A stretch of DNA of 64,000 nucleotides, from positions 248,001-312,000 of the forward strand of contig CAWFWE010000008.1 in assembly GCA_963819475.1 (NCBI GenBank), in the 5' to 3' direction. Source of the stretch: DASUAS01 sp963819475 (GTDB lineage Bacteria > Actinomycetota > Acidimicrobiia > IMCC26256 > DASPTH01). The notes beneath the pieces were generated by a model, which saw only the letters and a program-made list of their open reading frames with translations, did no database searches and was not told where the DNA came from. Below, one piece after another: positions 1 through 8,582 of the stretch. Position 1 is the stretch's first letter; every line of letters begins with the position of its first letter. Position numbers and translations under genes: made by a program.

Positions 1-1265
1 GGGTCGGGAAGGCCCACGACCACCTGATCGGCCACCGCCGGGTGCTCGCTCAGCGCCGCCTCCACCTCGGCCGGGAACACGTTGGCGCCACCGGTGATGA
101 TCATGTCGCGCCGGCGATCGGCGATGTAGAGGAAGCCGTCGTCGTCGACCCAGCCCATGTCGCCGATGGACTGGAAGCCGTCCTCGGTGGGCGGCGGCAT
201 GTCGGCACCGACGTACACGAACGGCGGCCTGGGGTCGTGCGGGCGCATGTAGATCTCGCCCACGGTCCCGGGCGGCACCTCGTGCCCGTCCTCGCCGACG
301 ATCTTGAGGTCGCACGTGGCGGGCACACCGGTGGAGCCGGGATGCTCGAGCCACTGGTCGCCGGTGGCGAGGACCAGCCCCAGGCCCTCGCTCGAGCCGT
401 AGCTGAACAGGAAGTGCTCGGGGCCGACGAGGTCGAACCACACGCGCACCACCCATTCGGGAATCGACGCGCCGCCGTAGATGATCCGTTGGATGCTCGA
501 GAAGTCCCGCTCGCGCACGTCGGGCAGCCGCGCGATGCGCATGAGCATCGTCGGCACCATGATCGAGAGGTTCACCCGGTGGCGCTCGATCAGGTCGACG
601 GCCCGCGCCGCGTCGAACTTCTCCATGAGCACCGAGCGGTGCCCGTCGAGCATCGCGCCCGGACCGCCCTGCCACCCGTTGGTGTGGTACAGCGGCGAGG
701 CGCCGAGCACGGTCTGGCGATCGGCCGCTCCACTCACCGTCTCGAACGGTGTGGAGGCGACGACCGCCGGTGTCGGCGTGGCGATGAGCTTGGGGCGGCC
801 GGTCGACCCGGAGCTGGCCACGACCCGGCTCCACGCGGGCACCGCGTCGGGCAGGGGATCGGTGGGGAGCGAGGTGGTCGCGGCGAGGTCCGCCGAGGAG
901 ACGGTGCCGGGCGGGGCGTCCTCCCAATCCGCCACCACGACCCGTGCCGACGCCAGGTTCAGGAGCCGATCACGCTCCCACGGCGGGAGGTCGTGGCGCA
1001 TGGGCAGCACCGACGCGCCTGCCTTCCACGCCGCGAACGCAGCCTCCACGTGCTCGATGGAGTTGGGCAGGGCCACCACCACGAGGTCGCCCTCGGCCAC
1101 CCCGCGGGCGACGAGGTCGTGGGCGATCTGGGTGGAGCGGCGGTCGAGCGCGGTCCAGGTCGCGGTCGACTCGGTGCCGTCGGTGCCGGCCAGGGTCAGC
1201 GCGACCTCGTCACCGAACTGCTCGGCCAGGCGGCGCACCTGCCGTCCGTAGCTGATCTCGTCCAT
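1..1265 (-). CDS. Acyl-CoA synthetase (AMP-binding), C-terminus beyond the window
   Basis: Adenylate-forming ligase expected to activate a carboxylic acid to its CoA thioester. The reverse-strand translation opens MDEISYGRQVRRLAEQFGDE from an ATG at 1265. It carries the phosphate-binding loop SSGSTGRPK near residue 150, a YGSSEGLG motif and the late GGANVFPAEVE motif near residue 400. The C-terminal domain with the catalytic lysine lies off the left edge, so the gene is partial. It is last in a leftward run of enoyl-CoA hydratase, nitroreductase, molybdopterin oxidoreductase and flavin reductase, with 42 bases to the gene upstream. The family is certain; the substrate is unknown. Confidence 0.9.
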   Translation of the reverse strand, partial: MDEISYGRQVRRLAEQFGDEVALTLAGTDGTESTATWTALDRRSTQIAHDLVARGVAEGDLVVVALPNSIEHVEAAFAAWKAGASVLPMRHDLPPWERDRLLNLASARVVVADWEDAPPGTVSSADLAATTSLPTDPLPDAVPAWSRVVASSGSTGRPKLIATPTPAVVASTPFETVSGAADRQTVLGASPLYHTNGWQGGPGAMLDGHRSVLMEKFDAARAVDLIERHRVNLSIMVPTMLMRIARLPDVRERDFSSIQRIIYGGASIPEWVVRVWFDLVGPEHFLFSYGSSEGLGLVLATGDQWLEHPGSTGVPATCDLKIVGEDGHEVPPGTVGEIYMRPHDPRPPFVYVGADMPPPTEDGFQSIGDMGWVDDDGFLYIADRRRDMIITGGANVFPAEVEAALSEHPAVADQVVVGLPD

Positions 1266-1307
1266 CACGACACACCCTTGCACACCGGGCCCACGGGCCG
1301 ACGGGCG

Positions 1308-2004
1308 TCAGCCGCTCGGGCCGAACCGCTCGACCTTCACCCGCTCGGCGCGCACCCCGAGGTCGAGCACGAGGTCGCCGACCGCGTCGGCGAACTGCGC
1401 CGAGCCGCAGACGTAGACGGTGGCGTCGTCGCGGCAGGTGGGGTTCGACGTCGGCCGCGGTGAGGCGACCCGCGGGACGGGTCGACGACGGCGGCGTCCG
1501 GCGGGTGTACACGACGGTGGCATCCGGACCCGGGAGCTCGGCCGCGTAGTACAGGTTCTCGGGCGACCGCACCGACACGACCAGGTGTACGAGGTCGTCG
1601 CGCCCGGTGGCGCGCGCCAGCCGCACCATCGCCATGAGGGGCACGAGGCCCGAGCCGCCACCGAGGAGCAGGGCGGGCTCGGTGCCGTCCCACACGAAGT
1701 AGCCGCCGATCGGGCCCCGTACCTCGAGCTCGTCGCCGACCTCCACCACGTCGTGGAGGAACACGGACACCTCGCCGTCGTCGAAACGCTCGACCGTGAG
1801 CTCGAGCTCGGCGGTCCCGTCCGGTGCCGACGCGACCGAGTACGAGCGCGACGCGGTGTAGCCGTCGGGTGCGGTGAGCCGCACCACGTAGTGCTGCCCG
1901 GCGCGGTGCTCGGTCGGGGCGGCGAGCGCGAGGCGGTAGGTCTTGGCGGTCGGCGTCTCGTCGCGGATGGCGAGCACCGTCGCCGTCTGCCACCTCGCCG
2001 GCAC
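1308..2004 (-). CDS. FAD/NAD(P)-binding ferredoxin-reductase-type oxidoreductase, apparent frameshift
   Basis: Ferredoxin-NADP reductase fold electron-transfer flavoprotein. After a GTG at 2004 the protein reads VPARWQTATVLAIRDETPTA. The FAD-binding RSYSVAS motif and the nucleotide-binding LLGGGSGLVPLMAM loop follow. The expected C-terminal stretch DDATVYVCGSAQFADAVGD is in a different frame, so a one-base insertion or two-base loss lies near 1431-1441. The GTG sits directly after the stop of the molybdopterin oxidoreductase gene; an in-frame ATG at 2037 is possible but would overlap more. This pairing is known for YedY/sulfite-oxidase-like enzymes, so it is probably that protein's redox partner (inference). 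Confidence 0.82.
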
Positions 2005-2006
2005 GG

Positions 2007-2615
2007 TCAGTCGCCCTGGTAGCGCTGCTCGAGCCATGGATCGCCCCGGTCGTGGTATCCGTTGCGCTCCCAGAACCCGGGTTCGTCGTGATCGAGCAGG
2101 CGGAGCCCGGCCACCCACTTCGCGCTCTTCCAGAAGTAGAGGTGGGGGACGAGCAGGCGCGCGGGCCCGCCGTGATCGCGCGACAGCGGCATGCCGTCGG
2201 CGGTGAAGGCCACCCACGCCTTGCCGTCGGTCACGTCGGCCAGCGGCAGGTTCGTCGTGTAGCCGGTCGACGAGAACGCGAGCACGTGGGTGGCGTCGGG
2301 GAGCGGACGCGCCGCCGCGAGCAGCGTGTCGACCGAGACGCCCTCGAACTCCATTCCCAGCTTCGACCACGTGGTGACGCAATGGATGTCGCCCTGGTAC
2401 GTCGACGGCGGGAGCGTGTGCATCTCGTCCCACGACCACGTGGTCGGTTGCTCGACGTGGCCCTCCACGGTGAAGGTCCACTCGTCGGGTGCGATCTTCG
2501 GTGTCACCTCCGCCGAGAGCACCGGCCACTGCCGGCCGGTGTCGTACTGGCCGGGCGGGAGCCGCGGATCGCGCGTCGCCTGGCCGCGTCCTTTGAAGCC
2601 GCGGGTCAACTTCAT
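2007..2615 (-). CDS. Sulfite-oxidase-like molybdopterin oxidoreductase
   Basis: Oxidoreductase molybdopterin-binding domain (sulfite oxidase/YedY superfamily), 202 residues, so only the molybdenum cofactor domain is present without heme or dimerisation domains. The conserved block GDIHCVTTWSKLGMEFEGV contains the cysteine expected to ligate molybdenum, followed by the family-typical DHGGPARLLVPHLYFWKSAK. No signal peptide is visible, suggesting cytoplasmic location. The ATG at 2615 overlaps the upstream nitroreductase stop by 4 bases, and the reductase gene begins right after its own stop, so the three are probably translationally coupled. The substrate cannot be told from sequence. Confidence 0.88.
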   Translation of the reverse strand: MKLTRGFKGRGQATRDPRLPPGQYDTGRQWPVLSAEVTPKIAPDEWTFTVEGHVEQPTTWSWDEMHTLPPSTYQGDIHCVTTWSKLGMEFEGVSVDTLLAAARPLPDATHVLAFSSTGYTTNLPLADVTDGKAWVAFTADGMPLSRDHGGPARLLVPHLYFWKSAKWVAGLRLLDHDEPGFWERNGYHDRGDPWLEQRYQGD

Positions 2616-3364
2616 GCCCGATTCCTCACGTCGACGGTCGACGGGCGCGGGGGTCCGGCCTGGGTGTGCTCCGCGCCGGGTGGGTCCACCGCCCAGTCGG
2701 GAGCATGTTCCCACGCCTCGCCGTAGACCAGCTCCGCGATCGGTCGGCGACGGACCGGGCCGTGGTGGCCGGCGGGCTTGCCGATGGTGATGGTGGCGGC
2801 GAGGAAGATCTCCTCGGGGACGCCGAGCAGCTCCTTCAGCTGCGCCTCGACCGCGTAGTGCCAACCGGTCAGCACCCCGCCGTAGCCGAGGGCGCGGGCG
2901 GCCAGTAGCAGGTTCTGGCATGCCGGATAGACGGACGCGCCTTCGAACGGTGTCGGTTCGCGGTACCGCACCAGCGCGGGCAGTACGAGCACGGGCACGT
3001 GGTCGAACTCGTCGACGTAGCGCTGCATCGCGCGTGCCATGCGCGCTTTGGGGGAGTCGTCGACCGCGCCCGACCCCTCGTCGTAGCGGTCGGTCACCCG
3101 CTTGCCGCCCCACGCGCGCCGCGCGCCCTCGGCGATCATCGCCTTGGCTTCACGTGCGTTGGGCCCGTCGGTGAGGACGAGGAAGCGGAACGGCTGACGG
3201 TTCGAGCCGCTCGGCGCGCGGGTGGCCGCGAACAGCATGGCCCGCAGGGCGTCCGGCGGTACCGGCTCGTCGGTGTAGTGGCGGATGGCTCGCGTGCTGG
3301 TGAGCCCCTCCAGCATGCCCAAGGTGTCGCCGGGCAGCGGGGTCGTGCTCAGGTCGTCACTCAT
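2612..3364 (-). CDS. Nitroreductase family protein
   Basis: FMN-dependent NAD(P)H oxidoreductase of the nitroreductase family. The N-terminal STRAIRHYTDEPVPPDALR followed by ATRAPSGSNRQPFRFLVL is the classic FMN-binding signature, and the C-terminal region has LGYGGVLTGWH and ATITIGKPAGH. I chose the ATG at 3364 (MSDDLS) because it makes a 4-base ATGA overlap with the enoyl-CoA hydratase stop; an in-frame ATG lies 9 bases upstream. It sits inside a catabolic operon, so it may reduce an enone, quinone or nitro compound. The physiological substrate is unknown. Confidence 0.88.
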   Translation of the reverse strand: MSDDLSTTPLPGDTLGMLEGLTSTRAIRHYTDEPVPPDALRAMLFAATRAPSGSNRQPFRFLVLTDGPNAREAKAMIAEGARRAWGGKRVTDRYDEGSGAVDDSPKARMARAMQRYVDEFDHVPVLVLPALVRYREPTPFEGASVYPACQNLLLAARALGYGGVLTGWHYAVEAQLKELLGVPEEIFLAATITIGKPAGHHGPVRRRPIAELVYGEAWEHAPDWAVDPPGAEHTQAGPPRPSTVDVRNRA

Positions 3365-4134
3365 GGGCGCCACTCCGGGTCGCGGCGTTCCAGGAACGCC
3401 CGGGGTCCTTCATCACTGTCCGGGTGGGACCAGTGCCGTTGCACCCAGTCCCACCCGTCGGCCATGGCGTCGCCGACGACCGATTCCTCGAACCGTCGGT
3501 ACACAGCCCGCGAGCGCCGCACCGCCTCGGGCGACGCCTCCGCGATCCAGCTCGCCAGCTCGTGGGCGCGTGGGCGGAGCCGGTCGGGCGACAGCACTTC
3601 GCTCACCAAACCGAGTCGCAGCGCCTGCTGCGCGTCCCACCGCTCGTGCCGGCCCAGCAGGACCATGCGGGCGAGCATGCCCTGCGGCACGCGCAACCCG
3701 AGGGACGGGGCCTCGATCCCGCTCACCTGGCCCACGCCGACGTGCGGATCGGTGAACCACGCGTCCTCGCTCGCGATCGCGATGTCGGCGTCGGCCACGT
3801 AGTGGAGCCCGCCGCCCGCGCACACGCCGTTCACGGCCACGACCACCGGCACCTCGAGTCGGCGGCCGGGGAGAAAGCACAGCTCGTCGTCGATGCCGTC
3901 CCCGAGTGGGCTGCGCTCGCCATCGAGCGATTCCATGTCGGCGCCGGCGCAGAACCCCTTGCCCGCACCGGTGAGGACGACGCAGCGGACGGACCGGTCG
4001 TCGCGCACCTGCGTCCAGAGGTCACCCATCTCGCGCCGCATCGGGTCGTTGAAGGCGTTGCGCTGCTCGGGTCGGTTCAGCGTCACGGTCAGCACGTGGC
4101 CGGTCTGCTCGACGAGGACGGTCTGCAGGGTCAT
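3361..4134 (-). CDS. Enoyl-CoA hydratase/isomerase family protein
   Basis: Crotonase-fold enzyme of 257 residues, the usual size. The first oxyanion-hole segment is TGAGKGFCAGADMESL near residue 60 and the second is NGVCAGGGLHYVADADIAIA near residue 105. It starts MTLQTVLVEQTGHVLTVTLN at the ATG at 4134 and heads the leftward operon, with the divergent alcohol dehydrogenase starting about 115 bases away; that gap should hold both promoters. In this context it likely hydrates or isomerises an unsaturated CoA ester made by a neighbouring ligase. Exact chemistry is not predictable within the crotonase family. Confidence 0.92.
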   Translation of the reverse strand: MTLQTVLVEQTGHVLTVTLNRPEQRNAFNDPMRREMGDLWTQVRDDRSVRCVVLTGAGKGFCAGADMESLDGERSPLGDGIDDELCFLPGRRLEVPVVVAVNGVCAGGGLHYVADADIAIASEDAWFTDPHVGVGQVSGIEAPSLGLRVPQGMLARMVLLGRHERWDAQQALRLGLVSEVLSPDRLRPRAHELASWIAEASPEAVRRSRAVYRRFEESVVGDAMADGWDWVQRHWSHPDSDEGPRAFLERRDPEWRP

Positions 4135-4248
4135 CCGACGGCACGCTACAACGGTCCGGTGGGGTCGATCCGGGGCGCGGTGATGGCGGCGGCGTCCAGC
4201 CGCGGAGGTGGCTAGTGTCGCTCGGCAGGCAGCGAGGGGGCCGCATCG

Positions 4249-5287
4249 ATGGAGCTCATGGAGGCCAGCGTCTACGTCGGCGACGGCGCGCTCGGAGGTC
4301 CGCGACGTCCCGGTGCCGGAGCCGGGTCCCGGTGAGGTGCTGATCGAGATCGCGCAGTGCGGCATCTGCGGTACCGACCTGCACTTCGTCCTCGAGCGCA
4401 TCGCGCGCCCGGGCACGGTGCTCGGTCACGAGTGGTCGGGCACCATCGCCGCGGTCGGCCCGGACGTCGACGGTTGGTCGGTCGGCGCGCGCGTCGTGTG
4501 CGGGCCGGAACCCGGGTGCGGCGAGTGTCGAGCGTGCCTGCGGGGCCGCCCGTCGGTGTGCCTGCGTCGGCCCCCGGTCGACCACCTGTCGTTCCGCGGC
4601 GCCTTCGCCCGCTACGTCGTGGCCCCCGCCGACCAGCTGCTCGCGGTGCCGGACGACCTCCCGGCGCGCGCCGCCGCACTCACCGAGCCGACGGCGGTCG
4701 CCATGCACGCGGTGACCCTCTCGGGCGCGACGCCCGCCGACCGGGTGCTCGTGACGGGGGGCGGACCGGTCGGGTTGCTGGTGACCGCGGTGCTGCACGC
4801 CCAGGGCATCGACGACGTCACCGTCTCCGAGCCGGCGCCCGCCCGCCGTGCGCGCGCGTTGCTGGTGGGCGCGGCTCGTGTCGTCACCCCCGACGAGCTG
4901 CCGACCCCGAGCATGGGGTCGCCGGTGCCCGAACCGTTCACCGTGGTGTTCGAGTGCTCGGGGAACGCGGCGGCAGGCGAGTCGGCCATCGAGCAGCTCG
5001 ACTTCGCCGGCGTCTGCGTGCTGGTGGGAACCGGTCACGACTACCCCCGCCTCAACCACAACCGGGTGATCGTGCTCGAGAACACGATCCTCGGCTCCTA
5101 CAACTACGACGCCGACGGCTTCGCGTCGGCGCTGACGCTCCTGGCGTCGGGGGCGATGCCGCTCGATGCGCTCGTGGAGCCGGTCGACGTGTTCCTCGAC
5201 GAGCTCCTGCCCGTCATGCAGCGTTGCGCGGCGGGCGAGCTGCCGGGCAAGGTGATGGTCCGTCCGCGACGATCGGGGGAGTCATGA
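4249..5287 (+). CDS. Zinc-dependent alcohol dehydrogenase, frameshift near N-terminus
   Basis: Medium-chain NAD(P)-dependent alcohol dehydrogenase. The catalytic zinc site is CGICGTDLHF with GHEWSG, the structural zinc lobe is CGECRACLRGRPSVC, and the Rossmann loop is VTGGGPVG. The expected N-terminus MELMEASVYVGDGAL starts at the ATG at 4249, but the sequence leaves frame near 4291-4293, where one extra G separates GCGCTC from the codons for EVRDVPVPEPGPGE. Downstream of that point the frame is open to 5287. It overlaps the next gene by 4 bases, starting the rightward operon alcohol dehydrogenase, VOC protein, acyl-CoA synthetase. The indel is probably a sequencing error because both sides are well conserved. 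Confidence 0.85.
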
Positions 5288-5736
5288 GCGACGACGAGAG
5301 ATTCGCACCACGGTTGAACCACGTGGCGATGACCATGGCGCCCGAGTCGCTCGACGACACCGGCCGCGCCGAGATCAGGGCGTTCTACGGGGACGTCTTC
5401 GGATGGTCGGAGGGCGACAACAGCGGCGAGTCCGGGAACCCGCTCATCATGATGACGGGCGAGGTCATGCAGTTCGTGTACCTGCTCCCCGGCGACCCGG
5501 CGCTCGCGTGCCCGACCCTCGACCACTTCGGTCTCCAGGTCTCCTCGGTCGACGAGATCGAGGCCATCGTCGCCAAGGCCAAGGCGTGGCAGGAGAAGGA
5601 CGACCGGGTGAAGATCATCGACGTGAAGGCGCGCCAGTCCGAGGGCCCCCGAGGTGGCTACGTCCTCACCAGCGCCTACATCGGGTACCTCCTCCCGATG
5701 ATGGTCGAGCTGCAACACCTCGCGCTCACCTCGTGA
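5284..5736 (+). CDS. VOC family protein (glyoxalase/dioxygenase fold)
   Basis: 150-residue protein with two beta-alpha-beta-beta-beta halves typical of the vicinal oxygen chelate fold. It starts MSDDERFAPRLNHVAMTMAP, contains FYGDVFGWSEGD and LDHFGLQVSSVDEIEAIV, and ends MMVELQHLALTS. The ATG overlaps the dehydrogenase stop (ATGA) and its own stop overlaps the next GTG start (GTGA), so translation is coupled on both sides. It may be a ring-cleavage, isomerase or epimerase-type enzyme serving the adjacent CoA pathway, but metal ligands cannot be assigned with confidence and a non-catalytic role is possible. Confidence 0.8.
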   Translation: MSDDERFAPRLNHVAMTMAPESLDDTGRAEIRAFYGDVFGWSEGDNSGESGNPLIMMTGEVMQFVYLLPGDPALACPTLDHFGLQVSSVDEIEAIVAKAKAWQEKDDRVKIIDVKARQSEGPRGGYVLTSAYIGYLLPMMVELQHLALTS

Positions 5737-7304
5737 GCGACTCGTCGAGTCGATTCCGCTCCGCCGTCCCGGCCTCCGGCCACGGCTCCACTGCATCTCC
5801 GGCGCTGTCGATCCAGATACCCCGCACCATCGCCGACGTCTTCGCGCCGGTCGTCGCCGACGACCCCGGCCGCGAGGCCCTGGTCACCCGCTCCGGCCGC
5901 TGGTCCTACGCGGAGCTCGACCGCCTCGCCGCCCGCGCTGCGCACGCGCTGCACGCCCTCGGCGTCGAGCGCGGCGACCGCGTCGCCGGCGCGCTCCCGA
6001 ACGACCTCGACGTGATCCTCGCCTTCCACGGCGCGATGCGCATCGGCGCGATCTGGGTGGGGATCAACCGCGCCCTGGCGCCGCCCGAGAAGCGCTTCCT
6101 GCTCGACGACAGCGGCTCGTCGCTCCTGCTCTGCGACGACGCGACCGCGCAGCAGGCCTCGGGAGCCGACGCCCCGCGGCTCGTGGTGCTCGAGGACGGC
6201 GCCGGGGAGTGGTACGACGCGCTCGCGGCCGCACCCGACGCGCCGTTCGATGCCGAGGTCGACCCGTACGCGCCGGCGGGCATCGCGTACACCAGTGGGA
6301 CGACCGGGTACCCGAAGGGCGCGGTGCACAGCCAGTACAACCTGTTGCTCCCGGGCGCGATGCTCGGCGCCAGCCGCGGCTACGGGCCCGCGCTGCGCAA
6401 GGGCGACTTCCTCCCGTTGACCATCCTCAACATGCAGGTGCTCACCACCCTGCTCACCGCGCAGGCCGGTGGGTGCTCGATCGTGTTCGACCGCAGCGAC
6501 GCGCCGGGCGTGGCCGAGTGGATCCGCACCGAGCGGGTCAACACCTGGAACGGCCCACCCGCGCTGATCCACTCGCTCGCCGGCGACGACGCGGTGGCAC
6601 CCGACGACCTCACCACCCTCGACGAGGTGTGGAACGGCGGCGGCGACTGCCCCGAGCCCGTGCGCGCGGCGTTCGAACGGAAGTTCGCCAAGCCGGTGCT
6701 CTGCACCTACGGGCTGAGCGAGGCGCCGACGGTGGTGTCGGCCGACCCGCGCGACGGCACGCACGTGCCGGGCGGCAGTGGGCGGCCGCTGCCCCACCTC
6801 GCCGTGCACGTCATCGACGACGAGATCTGCCTCGCGCCCACCACCACCGGCGAGTGGGCCGGCGTCTACCGCCCGATGCTCGGGTACTGGAAGCGCGACG
6901 ACGCCACCGCCGAAACCCTGCGCGACGGCGTGCTCCACACCGGCGACCTCGGGTTCGTCGACGACGCCGGCTTCCTGCACATCCGTGACCGCAAGAGCCT
7001 GGTGATCATCCGCGGTGGCGGCAACGTCTACCCGGCCGAGATCGAGCGGGTGCTGCACGAGCGGCCCGAGATCGAGGCGTGCGCGGTCGTCGGCATCCCC
7101 GACGAGCGGCTGGGCGAGCGGGTCGCGGTCGCGATCCAACTGCGCGAGGGCGCGACCGCCGACGAGGACGAGCTGCGTGCCCACTGCCTGGCCAACCTGG
7201 CCAAGTACAAGGTGCCCGAGCGCTGGCTGTTCGTGGACGGCTTCCCCCGCAACTCGATGGGCAAGATCCAACGCCGCGAGCTCCCCGCGCTCTTCACCCC
7301 CTGA
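5733..7304 (+). CDS. Acyl-CoA synthetase (AMP-binding)
   Basis: Complete adenylate-forming ligase of 523 residues. Visible motifs in order are the P-loop YTSGTTGYPKGA, the YGLSEAPT adenine-binding segment, HTGDLGFVDDAGF, the hinge-region GGGNVYPAEIE, and the C-terminal NSMGKIQRREL with the probable catalytic lysine. The GTG at 5733 overlaps the VOC stop by 4 bases. It closes the rightward three-gene operon; the convergent SDR gene ends 34 bases after it. It probably activates an acid produced by the alcohol dehydrogenase or monooxygenase steps encoded nearby. Substrate unknown. Confidence 0.93.
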   Translation: MSDSSSRFRSAVPASGHGSTASPALSIQIPRTIADVFAPVVADDPGREALVTRSGRWSYAELDRLAARAAHALHALGVERGDRVAGALPNDLDVILAFHGAMRIGAIWVGINRALAPPEKRFLLDDSGSSLLLCDDATAQQASGADAPRLVVLEDGAGEWYDALAAAPDAPFDAEVDPYAPAGIAYTSGTTGYPKGAVHSQYNLLLPGAMLGASRGYGPALRKGDFLPLTILNMQVLTTLLTAQAGGCSIVFDRSDAPGVAEWIRTERVNTWNGPPALIHSLAGDDAVAPDDLTTLDEVWNGGGDCPEPVRAAFERKFAKPVLCTYGLSEAPTVVSADPRDGTHVPGGSGRPLPHLAVHVIDDEICLAPTTTGEWAGVYRPMLGYWKRDDATAETLRDGVLHTGDLGFVDDAGFLHIRDRKSLVIIRGGGNVYPAEIERVLHERPEIEACAVVGIPDERLGERVAVAIQLREGATADEDELRAHCLANLAKYKVPERWLFVDGFPRNSMGKIQRRELPALFTP

Positions 7305-7308
7305 ACGA

Positions 7309-7323
7309 ACCGAACGGTTCGGT
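7309..7323. terminator. Short palindrome between convergent genes
   Basis: The sequence ACCGAACGGTTCGGT is a perfect inverted repeat (7-base arms around one G) in the 34-base gap between convergent stop codons. The centre is too tight for a normal hairpin loop, so it could be a weak bidirectional terminator or an operator for a dimeric regulator. No T-tract follows. Confidence 0.3.
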
Positions 7324-7338
7324 GGGGTCCGGGGCGGG

Positions 7339-8133
7339 TCACACGCTGCGGAGGGTGCCGCCGTCGACGGCGAGGGCGGCGCCGGTGATCCAGCTGGCGG
7401 CCTCGCTGGCGAGGAACACCACCGCGGCCGCCACCTCGTGCGGGTCACCGAAGCGGCCCATCGCCACGGGGTCCTTCTCCATCATCTTCGCCATCACCTC
7501 GTCGGGGGTGACGCCCTGTGCCTCGGCGGCCGAGGCTGCGTTCTCGTGGATGGCCTCGGTGATGGTGACGCCCGGGATCACGCAGTTGGCCAGCACGCCC
7601 TGGGCCGAGAACGCCTTCGAGAGGTTCTTGGAGTAGTTGAGCAGCGCCGCCTTGGCCGCCGAGTACGGGCCGAAGTACGGGCCCGGCTCGACGCCGTACG
7701 TCGACGAGAGGCTGACGATGCGGCCCCATCCTGCCTCGAGCATGACCGGCAGGCATGCGGTCGTCATGCGGACGGCGGAGAAGAAGTTGAGCTCGAAGCC
7801 GTCCTGCCAGTCCGCCCCGCTCAGCTTCTGCAGTCGCGTGGGCGTGCCCCCGCCGCCGGTGTTGTTGACCAGGATGTCGAGCCGCCCGAGCTCGTCGACC
7901 GCCCGCTGCGTGATCAGCGGCGCCGCGTCGGGGTCGAACAGGTCGGCGACGACCTGCACGACGCGTACGCCGTGGGCGGCGGCCTCGTGCGCGGTCGCCT
8001 CCAGCGCCGACTCCGTGCGGGCGTTCAGCACCAGGTGCGTGCCTTCGCGCGCGAAGTCGAGCGCGATCTGGCGGCCGATGCCGCGGCTCGCGCCGGTGAC
8101 GATCGCGACGCGGTCGCGCAGCCCGAGCTCCAT
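7339..8133 (-). CDS. SDR family oxidoreductase
   Basis: Classical short-chain dehydrogenase/reductase of 264 residues. The cofactor loop is TGASRGIGRQIA, the active-site serine lies in RIVSLSSTYGVE, and the Tyr-Lys pair is in FGPYSAAKAALLNYS. The C-terminus GAALAVDGGTLRSV is the usual substrate-loop end. The ATG at 8133 shares one base with the stop of the upstream VOC gene, so it is co-translated within the leftward operon SDR, monooxygenase, alcohol dehydrogenase, VOC, SDR. It likely oxidises or reduces a hydroxyl/keto intermediate; direction and substrate are unknown. Confidence 0.92.
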   Translation of the reverse strand: MELGLRDRVAIVTGASRGIGRQIALDFAREGTHLVLNARTESALEATAHEAAAHGVRVVQVVADLFDPDAAPLITQRAVDELGRLDILVNNTGGGGTPTRLQKLSGADWQDGFELNFFSAVRMTTACLPVMLEAGWGRIVSLSSTYGVEPGPYFGPYSAAKAALLNYSKNLSKAFSAQGVLANCVIPGVTITEAIHENAASAAEAQGVTPDEVMAKMMEKDPVAMGRFGDPHEVAAAVVFLASEAASWITGAALAVDGGTLRSV

Positions 8134-8582
8134 CAGCCGTCCGTGGCGACGCGCTCGGCGTAGGCCATGGGCAGCAGCTCGATGAGCTGACCGTCGGGAT
8201 CGCGCACGAAGATGCCGCCGCCGATGTCGGTGTCGGTGAGCACCTCGCCGCCGTGCTGCTCGACGAGCGCGCACGTCGCCGGGATGTCGTCGACGCTCAA
8301 CGAGATGTGCGTGAGCCCGATCTCGTTCATGGTGCGCGGCCGGTAGGGGGCCGGCGCCGCGCCCGACCCGGCGAAGTGCAGCAGCTCGAGCACGAACGAA
8401 CCCTGCCGCAGGTAGCAGGCGCGGAAACCGAGTGGCGCCTCGAGACGCAGCAGCTGGTTGCTGGGCTCGTCGTCGAGCTCGAGGATGCGCCAGAAGTCGA
8501 AGCCGAGGGCCTGCTCGTAGAACGCGCGCGACCGCTCGAGGTCGGTCACGCACTGGCCGAGGTGGTTCATCACGTTCTTCAT
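8133..8582 (-). CDS. VOC family protein (lactoylglutathione lyase-like)
   Basis: 149-residue glyoxalase-fold protein beginning MKNVMNHLGQCVTDLERSRA. Likely metal-site positions are the early His in NHLGQ, the central ELLHF, the His in LTHISLSV and the final Glu in DPDGQLIELL, which fits a one-metal VOC enzyme. The ATG at 8582 overlaps the stop of the upstream alcohol dehydrogenase by 4 bases. It could be a methylmalonyl-CoA-epimerase-like or dioxygenase-like enzyme in the pathway; sequence alone does not decide. Confidence 0.85.
   Translation of the reverse strand: MKNVMNHLGQCVTDLERSRAFYEQALGFDFWRILELDDEPSNQLLRLEAPLGFRACYLRQGSFVLELLHFAGSGAAPAPYRPRTMNEIGLTHISLSVDDIPATCALVEQHGGEVLTDTDIGGGIFVRDPDGQLIELLPMAYAERVATDG

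Noticed and set aside
42..1463. Long plus-strand frame at the left edge
   Set aside because: It is antisense to the acyl-CoA synthetase, which has full motif support on the minus strand.
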